NCBI GenBank assembly: GCA_023238725.1 | Contig: CM041533.1 | Location: 24,297,766 to 24,361,765 of the forward strand | Source: Scortum barcoo | Lineage: Eukaryota > Chordata > Actinopteri > Centrarchiformes > Terapontidae | Length of the DNA stretch: 64,000 nt | Direction: 5' to 3' | Shown here: piece by piece, positions 47,806 to 59,740 of the stretch | Position numbering within the stretch: the stretch's first letter is position 1 | How the letters are laid out: every line of letters starts with the position of its first letter | Translations under genes and position numbers: made by a program | Notes under the pieces: model-generated | Databases searched by the model: none | Seen by the model: the letters and a program-made list of their open reading frames with translations, nothing else | What the model was told of the DNA's origin: nothing

Positions 47806-50800
47806 TGTGCATGTGTGTTCATGTGTGCGTATGCTAACTGGCTCCCAGTGGTAGTACAGTCATCTGCAACTATATTATTGATCTGCCAGCAGAACGGAGA
47901 CAGAACTGTCACAGTTAAGCTCCGATGAAAACCCTCTTAGTCCACACACACACGCGCATTTAGCGCACACACAGACACAGACACACACTGGGAGATTTTG
48001 CACACAGACGCACAAACACGCTGAAACACACAAGCATATTCAGGCTGATTTGAAAGAAGCACACAAGCTTAAATACAGTATTTGGATAGATGAGAAGAAA
48101 TGTAATGCAGAGCTTCTAATACAATGCTTTAGACACATTTTGGTAAAAGTGGAAAACAAAATATAATATATATATATTTTTGCCTTTTGCCTTTGTTGTT
48201 GTTGTTTTTTTATTTGCTTTGTTGGCCATTTATTAATATATTATTGGGAGTATGTGCCTGCCAATCATTTCTATCAAGAAATTACTGAAAAGTTGTCTGT
48301 CATGTTGTTTCATTGTTCTCAATGCTAATTGCAGTCAACTTTGTGTGTCAGGCAGATGTTGATTAAACTTTGTGATAATGGAGTGCAGTTTATCCCGGTG
48401 TATAATGATGGTGGTGTGCTCTGCAAAGCATCTACAGCTGGAGAAAACATCTATTGTTACACTCCCCCAAAGGTTACTTTTCACAGAGGTAAAATTCTAC
48501 GATCGTAGGAGAATTTCTATGAAGTGAGATAAAATCAAGTGAATAACACAAACATGCTGAAATCTCCTCATAACAACAAATCCACACAGCCTAGGTTGCT
48601 GTGGTAATATGTGGTGTATGATGCATAATACAGAGTAAAGGTAATCTCACAGTCACAAGGTCATACTTTATGTTTCTTACTCTCTAAAGCAGAAATACTG
48701 CCACCCAAATAAGAAACAGTATGTTTGTAGTATCAGTGAAGTATCAATACCACTGACAAATGTGGATGTTGTTTGATGTCTATATTTGCGTGTGAACTGA
48801 GAATGGTGTGAACATTTCCACTGTGAGTGAGTTGTTCATCTTGAAGAAAAGATAATGTGCGTTCTTACAACACGAGCAGCTTTTCTGTTTATACTAATGG
48901 GCAGTTACAAACATACAAGACTTGTTGTATAATGTGCATACATTGGTAAAGAGAGTTGGTTGATTTAAAAGATAAAAACTGGGTGTAACATTAGTCTCAA
49001 ACATATATAAGTACATGTATATGTAATATTTTACCCATTCAACCAGTTTAAGGCAACAAGACCTGCACCGGAATATCATCCAGTCCCTGCTTGATGAGAC
49101 GTTATAGTTTCGCCCTATTTGCCCAGTTGAAGTGTGGATATGGACGCTGCCCACAGGAAGTGATTAATCCAGACACAGCAAATGCAAACTGTCCTCTAAT
49201 CAGCAGTAAGTCTTAAACCGTCATATAACTTGAAAGGTTTTTCCAATGCTTTTCAGACGTTTCTGTTCATGTTGCTGCTTTACCCGTGCTGAAATAAAAA
49301 GCTGTAATATTTTTATCTCGACTGAACACAGAGTTTTATTGTGTGATTGCGCAGGTGTCCTCCAGCAGCCTCACACACAGGAGTATTTTGAATAAAACCT
49401 TGCTGGCACAGTATGGTCTAACAGTCTGAACAAGAGAGTCCTGCCTATTCAGACCCGCCACAACCACAGCCCTGGACAATAGGGAGTGAAATTCATAAAC
49501 CACACTATGTACGATGAACTGTTGATAGCCAAACTTAATTGACTTCATTCCTTAAATGCAGTCATGACAGTTTCAAAGGCGAGCGCACATGGGAGTAAAC
49601 CGCGGCAGCACAAAGGGACTGTGGACGGATGGCCGGCCGATTTGGCTACAAACTAATGTTTTCCCTAATTTAGTCCTGGAAGTCTGCCATCCAGTAAAGT
49701 GGCTTGGCCGGACCTGATCGATGCCGATAAGGAGACCTGGCACACGGCTTCTGATAGTGTGTGTGTATGTGTGTACAGTAGGTGTGTGCAACAGGCCAAG
49801 TCCAAAGCCGGCCAGCTGATTTGACATCTCGCTTGCTAGAGAGTAGATAGCCGCAGCACTGGCCTGTCAATCTAGGGAGAGCGAAAAAAACTAGAGAAAC
49901 ACGTATACTGCTACTACATCGCTAACATTTGGGCTAAAGTGTTTTGGCATCAGGGCTGTGTCGCATTTCAGTTCTCGAGGAGAACTTGTCCGGGCAGCAG
50001 CATCAGGGACGCAGATTCCCCGCAGAAGTTGCACTTCATTGCAGCAGCTTGGGAAGCATTTTCCTCCCTTGATGTGGCCTTTTTTGCTTCTAAAACCAGC
50101 AGATGAGAGAGTACGTCAGCATGTGTTACATGACTGATGTGTAACAGAGTTGAAGTCTTCTATCCATTATAAGACAAAACCTCAAGTCCTGCAAAAAGAA
50201 AAGCACTGCTGTCTCTCTAATAAATGGCCTCTGAGCAGTTATCCCAAAGGGAGGTTTTGTCTATTGACAGTCGCGCTTATTTATAGCTCTTGACAGGCTC
50301 AATATTTCGGCCCTTGATAACTGCAAAAAAGGGTGGAGGAGATGTGGAGTGCGTTGGCCTACTGAAGTCAGCATACATCAGCTTTTGTTTGTACGGTGCT
50401 CGGCTGAAAAAGATGACTGATCATGCCACTCTGTGAAGTCCTGAAGCGCTGCTCTCTCAGACTCTTTGTAGTCATGTATAAGGCTCTTTTTTATTCGAAG
50501 GGAGCCTGCACATCATCATGAGAGATGTGTCACAGCCAGTCATTTTTGACATCATGTTTGTCAAGAAATATTTCTACCAACATCTTTTTCTGAGAAATCC
50601 AGACTGATTGGCAGCGTTGGAGAGTTTGGGCACATAGATTATTTAGAAAGCCATATAGATACCTTTAGGAATCTTCTCTGGGTAGGTCTGGAAAGACTGG
50701 CTGGTCTCACACAGAGAGCCAACATGTCTTCCTGCTCGCTTCTCATTTAACTCCTGGCCCTGAGTCAAAATGGCCGCCTCCCACACTGGCAGACTAGGAA

Positions 50801-53617
50801 GTCAATCTGACCAATTTAGTGGGTCACAAGAGACTTCTGCTTCTCTCTCTCTGTCCCTCTGCCTCCCTCTCTCTAACCATTTGTTTGGAGCATGTGGACG
50901 GGGTAACAGAAATGGCGAGCTGTGCCTCGTCCTGCTGTGCTTTAATCACTCGCTTCAAAGGGTCTCGTGTTTCTCTCTGTCTAGATGGCAGAGGGGAGGG
51001 AAATGAAGCTCTACTCCACCTCGGCTGAATTCCTGTACATCAGACCCAGACGAGACTGATATCTCCCTTCACCTTCACTGTCCTAGCTCCAGTTTGGCAG
51101 CTCACGCTGAGCTTTTTATTAACAGGGAACAGAATTTCACTAAAAATATTATCGGTCGGAGCCAGACACAGCTCTGCATTCAGTTAGTGTTGCTTTCTCT
51201 GGTGATTGCAATCTGCTGCAGCACTGCTGGCAACCAGCATTATTTTATTTACATTTGCAACTACACAAAGCAGGATTTTTAATAGCTTCTTTCTGTTTTT
51301 TACCTTAGCAGTGATGTTCATGCTCTAGCAAACAAGCTCATCCTCTGCAAGAAATCTGACTTGGTGACATTGGTGCTGACACACACAAATGTCAAGTACA
51401 AATATCTCACCACATATGTGTTCCTGTTTGTCTGAGGGTCAACTCTCACCAGGACCTTCCCTGCTGCAAACTTGTCAGTCTTATTTCTGAGTTTTACCCT
51501 CAGATATCCTCCAACCTAAAGAATGAAATAGATTTGTCATTTCCCTCCGCAGCAATGATGTGAGTGTTTTTTTTTACCTGAATAATTATCTCATATGATC
51601 CATACAAACATGTTTAATATGGCTGTTTTCTCATCTGTCACTTCTATTGTAAAGCTTTGGTTAGCGCACAATAACAAGTTGTGACCACAACACTGACCCC
51701 TGTAAGTTAATATGGTAAACTTGCTAGCAGATGTAGAGCAACATTATTCATTTAGTCATCATCATCATGTCATCATTTTGTGGTGCACTGACCAGCTCTG
51801 TTTTTGGTCTCTACTAACTAACCCCAGAGAGAAATATGTCTCTTTACCTGCTAAATGTTCCTCTGTGTTCACCAACCTGTCTGGTCTTTGGTTCTGAGCC
51901 GGTAGTGTACATTAGTTTTTTAGAGCTTTGTAGCTGGTCGTCACCACTGTTTGAATCACACATGAGCACATACATGATCCACAGTCAGCTGAATTCACTT
52001 TCAGTCTGATCTAATGAGAACAAAGCCTTTCCAATGTGTTCCTACACAAAGGTCAGATGTTAGGGTCAGCTACAGCAGCATTGGATTCAGTGTGTTCTTC
52101 GTGGACCCTTAAACGGGGCGGACTCCACAGGCTTAAACCTGTGGTTGAAGAATTTTCTACCATCTCATTACACCATTGGATCATGCATTATGCACTACAT
52201 GGCCCTTCCCTGAGCAGCAATGTTCACCGGTCTCCCGAGGCTGTTGACATTTTCAACCGGTTGAATTCTCACCTCTCTTGAGATATGAGACACAGCAGAG
52301 TTCGATAGTACCTGGACAAAGCAGCAACAGTTAGCCATTGTTCCAGCATAATGCGCAATTAGGTAAAACTCAGGTGACCCGGAAAGATAAAGCACGTAGT
52401 TACAGAGCACAGTGGGGTCCTCCATCTTCCAGCGCAGACTGTAATTAAAGGTCCACAATAGCCATTCTGGGATGTGCCTGGGCTTTCTCCCCTGGCTGGC
52501 TGATGGGCTCTCTGACTGCCACCGGTGCAACAGGAAATTAATGCTGAAGTCCCATTTCAATAATAGAAGCATCCCTACACTCAGCGTGTATCTTCTTTCG
52601 TGTGTTTATCTATATTCTCTCAGGATCTGCAGAGTGAAATGTTTCAGGTTGTGTTGTAAGCCTCACTTGTCCTGCACAGTAACAAGTTTCCAAGTGCTGT
52701 TCAAAGCTTTAAGATCACATGCTCCATATGGATTCATATCTCCAAGCTGCTTTTAAACGAGCACTCCCATATTAAGAGACTGACTATAAGTCTAATGCAT
52801 AACTACTTGCCTTTTGCACTATATCAGGTTCTTGCTGCTGGGTTTGCATCCACCCCAGCAACATTGGTGTTCTGTGTCTTAAACACAGAACATTCAGATC
52901 AACAATTAGACATGTGGCAAACAACATGAGCTGATGTTGGTAATGTTGCTCTGTGTCTGCTGCTGTGTAGATGGCTTTAAATGGAGGAAATGCCCTGTGG
53001 CAATCGGGGGGTCCCCCTCTACTTACTATACCGGTGTGATGCTTAAGTTTTACACAAACTCAATGCACAATACACAATATTTCATGGATGCAAGACAAGG
53101 CAATCAGCTAGGCTTGGTTTGCACACATCATCAAGGATATAGTTAAAAATAGGCAACTCACACAACTGAACAACAGTGGCCCAACACACACACATGCACA
53201 CACACACACACACACTTGAGTGTCGCTCTACAACTTTTCACTTTATGCACAGCAGGTCTATCAAAATTCAGTCACATCAGACATGGGACTGCATCCACTG
53301 TCTCCCTGAGAGGAGCCTTCAGCCTCACCTGGATGTGGGGGGACTGGCAGGTTTAAGGAGTGCATTTACCACTGAGTGTTATCTTTCCACATTTTCTAAA
53401 AGTGTTTAATTTAAAAAGTGTTTCATTCATTTAAACTCAAAGAGGAAAAGATGTGGTGCAGTGCTGTAAGAAGCAGTAGTTAATGTTGGATAATCTTTAG
53501 AAGAAACTGTAAACTACTCCTACTGCTACTGTTGGTTGTACTCTTCTTATATGCCTTGATAGTTGGGCCACTGCCCGGATGTGTGACGTGAACCTGATGT
53601 TGCACCTCAGGGGGTAA

Positions 53618-54603
53618 AAGATTTTTTTCTTTTTTTTATTCTGGGGAGCAGCATTACATATTTTTATCTGGGAAAAGGCAAAAACTTGCTTTTGCGATGA
53701 ATGCTGTAGACTGGGACCAAGGGACTGTACATATAAAACATTGAACTCCAAAAGGTGCTTAATAGAAGGATTAGTTTGTGATACAGCAAAACATAAACAT
53801 AAACATTGTTTCTTCAGATCCCAGAGAAATGAGCCCCTGTATGATTTTGCTGCTAAAGTGGCTATGTGCATAGGCACTCTCTATGGGACCCTGACTGAGA
53901 AAGAATGGGCTGCCACACCACTAAACACCTCAGACATGATCAATGATCAAAGATTTTATGTGGATCTTTGTAGGATGGAGAATCACACAAAAGTTACTAT
54001 TATTTTAGAGCACTTGCAGCAAGCTAATATCAACTGTATGACCTATTGTTTATGTGGCTTACCGCCAAGCCTTTCTGTATAGTTCCTGCTCCCACCGGGA
54101 TCAGCCAGTGAATTATGGGTCTCTTTGAAGTCATTTCAGCTTGCGATACTGCCTGTCTTGAGTTGTATTATGTGGCAGTTTTCCTGGAGCTTCTGACAGG
54201 CACACTGCTATCATTCCCATTAGGAAAAAAAGAGAGTTGTGACATTTACACAGTGCTTTTGTGGCAAACTGGCATCTTGCTGTTCCTCAGTGCTGAGGGC
54301 GTTTACTTTCACGGACTGGGTGTAACACCAACTCCTGCCTTAGTAAGGTCATATCTGAGATCACATCCTGCTCATGTTTGTCATGCACTTGTAGAAACAG
54401 AATATCATGGATATTACCATAGCAACCGGGTTTACACAATGGATGCTTTCTACGTCTTAGAAATCCTCCCGTACTTAACCATCATATTTGAAACCCTCTT
54501 GATTTTATCTCCTCTGGGTTTTTGTAAATGTGACATATGTGACATGTGGATAATCAAATGCTTTTGCTCAGAATGTTTCTTTCATATGAACCATTTTCAA
54601 TAA
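53618..54603 (+). pseudogene. Unrecognised intronless coding relict, possibly a multi-pass membrane protein
   Basis: Two adjacent open stretches on the + strand: 53618-54079 (154 codons, no obvious start) and 54115-54603 (162 codons from ATG), in different frames and separated by a TAG at 54080. Read together they look protein-like. The first part has a Cys-rich stretch (CFCDECC), a hydrophobic segment AKVAMCIGTLYGTL followed by TEKEWAATPL, and two N-glycosylation sequons (NTS, NHT). The second part has three hydrophobic segments at about residues 18-36, 44-65 and 111-135, and a Cys-rich end (CKCDICDMW). The stop TAA at 54601 runs into AAAAAAA, faintly like a poly-A remnant. I do not recognise the family. 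It could be a retrocopy with one stop and one frameshift, exons of an unknown gene, or chance; open frames of this length also occur elsewhere in the window without meaning. Confidence 0.35.
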
Positions 54604-55849
54604 AAAAAACATATATCAGGTTTTAAGAAGTTGGTCCATCATGACTTTCCAGAACAGCTGAATTGCTCTTTGGTATACGTATCCGTAAGTCTTGGAAGCT
54701 CTACAGGGGGACAAACAGCATCATTCCAAAAGATATGCCTTAATTTGAGGTTATGAAGAAGGTGATGGTGCTCATGTTTGTCATGTTATTCCAAAATCCT
54801 CCATAGGTGTTAAAGTGTTTTGAGATCCGGTGACTGTGAAACCCTGAGAATATGACTCAGATTGTTTTCATATTCATCAAACTAGTCAGTGACCCTCTGT
54901 GCCCTGTATGGAAGCATATGCGTTTATAATATTTCCCTACTCACTGTATTTACTCAGTTTTTCTCTTAACTTGTCACAGCGTATCTATCTAAAATGTGCA
55001 GCATCACAATAGCCCCTCCGTCTACCGCATTTGGTGTTACGAATTAATTTTAGTGTGAGTAAAAAGAGGAGGCATCACAGGCAAAATTCATGATAGTGCG
55101 TAAAGCAAAGTCAAGCAGCAGTGATTGATGGTCAAAGAAATGAGGAGAATGAATATCGATGAGGCCTTTGGGAGAAAAGCAAGTATACTTCCCTTTGAGT
55201 GGTAAAGGAAAAACTTTGATGTGAGATATTTTAATGCTAATTTAGACTTTATTTAGACTACTATGAGCTTTTCAAAAGTGCAGCGTCAGTTGTGATGAGG
55301 GTGTGAATCAAACTGCGGCTGAGACGTGAATAAAGCAGCAAAAGGTAACTATGAATATTGTGGCTGACAACCCACGATTAATGTCTAAATGAAAGTTATG
55401 CATAAAATAAGATCTACGTTTGCAGTCTTCTGCTTTGTTTGTATTAAAAAAAGACTTCAGCCTCAAGTTGTTTTTCGTGTAAAGTCGGTTAAATGATGCT
55501 GAATAAATTAATAACCACACTGTGGCTTTAACTTTTAAATCGAAATTAGCGTTGACGTAGGCAACGGCTGCTTTTCTGTTTGATGGTTTCCAACAGTTAA
55601 AAAGATCTTTGCTTTCTTTTCTTTGTTTAGTTTTTTTTTCCTTTATGGGTGGCCCTATTATCTAAAAGCTCTGTCAACAAGAGGGCCTGCTATTGTGGTC
55701 AGCACAGATGACAGATAATATGCAGGGCATGGAAATGGATGGATTATATAGACTGGGTTCAGAATGTGTTTATTGGGTGGATGAAATGACAGGATTTTCA
55801 TTGCTATCTCTGGCATCGCTCTTTTAAGCCCCCCTCATTGGATTTAGCA

Positions 55850-56075
55850 GAGCTCTCTCCTCTTTCTCTCTCTCTGTCTATGACTCTTCTCTTCTGTGTT
55901 CCCCCTTTTTTCTCTCATCTGTTATCCTTCATCTACTACTACTTTCATTTTCTCCCTCTCTTTGTATCTCTATTGTTCTGTGTCTGCGTATCATATTCCT
56001 TCCCTCCATCTCCCTCATCTCTCCATCCATCTCCATCATTTTTCTGTCTTTTCTATTTTCCTCCCCCTTCGCACA
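55850..56075. repeat. Pyrimidine-rich low-complexity tract
   Basis: The + strand is C/T-rich (tcctctttctctctctctgt, cccccttttttctctcatct, tctccatccatctccatcat). Ser/Pro/Leu/Phe-rich open frames here follow from this. Confidence 0.75.
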
Positions 56076-58334
56076 GCAGACCAGTCGGTGAGATGAGGTG
56101 GTCAGAGCTGTGGTTATCTGTGATAATACCCGTTCTTCTCTATGAATAGCAGCAAATGGCCAAAATGTGTCCTTTGAAGCAGCTGAAAATATCAGATCAG
56201 AACATACAACTGGAATTGATTATTATTTGAAATTACAGAGCATTACGCTTCCCGTCTGTTCTTTTCATCCAGCTGAAAATAACAGCTTTAACAAGTGGCG
56301 CTTTTAACTAAAATTGTCATAACTGATTTCAAGTGTTGCACTCGAGAGCTCTTTCTTGCTATTTACTTGTTTTTAATTTACCCCTTACCTTGACATGTAT
56401 AGTCCCACTTGTAAAAATTCCTATTACAGCCTTAAAAAGGCGAACTAGAGGCAACGTGTCATACAACCTAATGGACCCAGTTTCTAGTTATGCAGCATCA
56501 GGTTTTATTTTTAGACACGCTGTATTTGCCGGTGAAGCTCCACAAACTTTGGCAGCCCTGCAAAACTCTTTCTCTTCAGAGGGAGGAGGCTTTGGTGGTA
56601 GTTAAGTATACAGAGCGTTTGACTTTGACATCAGAGATCAAGGTTTGTGTCTTACAGTCTTAAGTCTGATATTCTGAGCCCACAGACCCTGGACCAGTGC
56701 TTGCTATGGGACCGTGAGGAAACAATCTCATTTGGCAAAAGCGTTGAGTAAAAGTCTTACATCTCTTTAACAGCAATTATAGGCTAATTTCACAGTTATT
56801 ACCTTGAACTTGGTGGAGCCTGATCCGCATTTTCCTCATCACTCCCTGCCACCCCGACAGTAATGTACTGATTTTTAACAAGAGGAGGTCATCAGTCATC
56901 ACCACCATGTCAGTACCCTCTTTCAGTATTCAACAGTACCCTGAGAGTTGTGTGAACTCACTGCCTGTGTGCTGCTGAGAGGTCTGTCCATGTTGGTTTC
57001 ATTACTTGACTTTCTGCTGCTCAGTTTTTAGTCAGCGATGATGGAAATGAGGATCTCTCTGTGTGACTTTCACACTCGAGGTTGCTCTGATGTTACCATC
57101 CTACTTAGTTGTTGGCACAGTAAATGGTTGTATTCTGTATTCAATATGCTGCTGAGGGCTGCAGTAAACAACGTTGTCCTTTATTTGGGATTATGTTATA
57201 CGGGATTATGTAACACGTTTGAAATTTGTGCGCACCAAAAGCAGCGGAGGATGAGTACAGTCACCTCTGCTCTGATGTTTTCTTTCTGATTTCTCTCAGA
57301 TGTTTGAGATTTGCGCGTTCAGTGACAAAAATTTCTACTGATCCCTGTGCACACCCACACACAAGACTCATGTGCTGTTTTGTATACTCACAAACAAAGC
57401 CACGCTTACACCTGCACACACCACACACACACAGAGAGCATTATATCATTAGCGGTGATGAAGTGCCATGCCATTGCGTGACCTGCAGCAGGCGAGTTGA
57501 TCACGCTGTCAATTAGCTCTCTCTTGGCACACTAATTAAACTGTCACATCGCGTTGACGTGCCATAGAGATTCGATTGGAACAAACACTAACTCCCTGTG
57601 TTTCCTGGGCCAAGAGGTCAATGAGCTGTTTCAGATACTGAGCTCTGATTAGATGTACCTGGTGGCCAGGAGGTGGGGGGGCAGCTTGTGTGTGCAGAGA
57701 GGACAGAGAGAGAAAGAAGAGAGGAAGAGGAAGGCTGCAGCTCAGATGGTAGAGAGTGTCAGACACTATTTGTACTATAAGATCAGATGTGGGGGGGGGG
57801 GTCGCTCCCAGAGCCACCATGACTCTTGAAACCTCTCCATCACCACATCAGAGAACAAAACATTCTTGGATTTTTATTACTCCTTTAATGACTTCTGACT
57901 TTTCTTCTTGTGTTACAATCAGGTAAACATTTTAACTTCTCTAATATTTTAAATTGTGACCAAATATCTGCTAAACTAAATGTTAGCATACTAACACAGT
58001 GAACTAAAATAAACTGAAAAGACACTGAAACTGACCTAAGCACGTAGCGCAAAGTACCCTGGTACCAAAGTCCAACTTCACAGTGCCACCAGCGTGAGTG
58101 TGGACTCTTTCTCTTGTTTCTTGATAAATGACGTAAAGAATTACTATGAAAATGGCTGATTGTGTCTGTTAATCTAAATAGAAAATTCAACTAATTGCTT
58201 TGGCGGTAATAGATAAATAGACAGAAGGGAGGAAATGACTCTGATTCATGATCCAATCCAACTGTGTGTTAGACTGAGGATTGTTCTGCTTTAGTGGAGT
58301 TTAGTTTGGCCTATTCTCCTCCAGTATATCCTGT

Positions 58335-58400
58335 TACATCCTCAACTCTTTCATTCCCCCCGCTGTCTTCTCCTCCCCCCTCTCCTCTCCCCTACCTCAT
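58335..58400. repeat. Pyrimidine-rich tract
   Basis: The + strand is C/T-rich (ttcattccccccgctgtctt, ctcctcccccctctcctctc). Confidence 0.7.
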
Positions 58401-58957
58401 CTGGCCTTGTCTAGTCTGTTCTGTTCTGTTTTGATCTCCCTGATAATGTGAACAAACTCCTATATTTCCCCCCAGCTCAGACGGAAATCTGAAACCCTCT
58501 GGACTGTTTTATATTCCAGCCCCTGTTGGCGTGGCCACTTGATGATAACACCACTTGGCCTCTCTCCTCACAGCTCCCAACACGGTTTCTGTGTGAGCAC
58601 TCAGCTTGCATTTAGGTTTACCTACATCACATCCTGGGCATTGGTAAATAACACACATTCACCTTTACTCAGGCATTTACTCAGAAGGCTGAGGCAACAT
58701 TTTGACACCAGCAACTGCAGGAAAGGAATGCAAGGACCAGTCTGTCCTGCCCTTTAAGAAAACATTGACTCAGCCTGTATCTTCTGGCTGTCTGAACCCA
58801 GACTAGTGATAATAATCCTAATCACCCTCCTCCATCCAGGGTGTACGTCTGATATAAAAACACTCCATCCTCCAAGACACTCAGTCTCTCCTTTTCTCTG
58901 TGAGATGCATGTGTGTGCTTCTTTTGTTTAGAAAATGTGTACTTTGTGTTTTGTTTA

Positions 58958-58980
58958 TGTGTGTGTGTGTGTGTGTGTGT
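58958..58980. repeat. (TG)11 microsatellite
   Basis: An uninterrupted TG run. Confidence 0.95.
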
Positions 58981-59344
58981 CCGCATTGCGTGTGGGGGTG
59001 TATTGTTTGGTATAATAACGCCTGATGAATGAGGAGTCTGCTCAGCTGACAGAGGGTCCCATTAACATGTACCGCTTGGCTCCCCCTCACACACCACATA
59101 AACACACACACGCACAGAATGGAGGTAATCAATGGGATGATTTAATAGCATCTGCTCTGTGTCCGCAGGGAATGAATAGCATCCATCGTTAGGTTTAGCT
59201 GTGGAGGCTTTGTGTTACAGATATGGAGGATTTCATACTAAAATGCTTCTCATTTTGAATCATGCAGCAGTGTTGACAAGCTGGGATATTGCTGCTTGAT
59301 ATTCATTGGTCAAGATTTGAAAAACACCCTCAAATCATAGCTAC

Positions 59345-59740
59345 ATTTCAGCAAAGGACCTTCAGAAACAGTTTCACATTTTTGGAAATACACTTAACTT
59401 GACTTGACTTGACTTTCTAACCAAGAGTTAGGTGAGACTACTCCCATGCCGGCATGTTTAAAAAGAAAGCTCAAACCAGCAGTAGATTAGCTTAGCATAA
59501 AGACAGGAAGATATGGTGACAACTTGTACATTTTACATTTCAGATACATACAGAGATTTGACGTGTTAATTAGAGAGCTTCAGGAGTGCTGGTAGATGGC
59601 AGCATTCATTTCAACTTTGGAACGAGCCATGCTAACTGTTTCCCTCAGCTTCCAGTCTTTATGCTAAGCTAATCACCTGCTGGGTCCAGCTTCTTACAGT
59701 ATATATCATACAGACGTGAGAGCATTTTATCTTGCATGAA
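59345..59740. repeat. Foldback interspersed repeat of fish type
   Basis: It contains tttttggaaatacacttaac, tttctaaccaagagttaggtg, an inner inverted pair ttagcttagcataaagacag+gaag (59487-59510) and cttccagtctttatgctaag+ctaa (59649-59672, 23 of 24 positions complementary), and a right part with cttacagtatatatcatacagacgtgagag. This arrangement matches a repeat that I recall as common in percomorph introns and UTRs (gcttagcataaagactgg ... ccagtctttatgctaagc). The exact ends are uncertain. A pentamer repeat (cttga)n sits inside at about 59397-59413. Confidence 0.6.

Noticed and set aside
47772..48030. Regular short repeats that could suggest a CRISPR array
   Set aside because: Simple TG and CA dinucleotide runs with no repeat-spacer structure, in a vertebrate genome.
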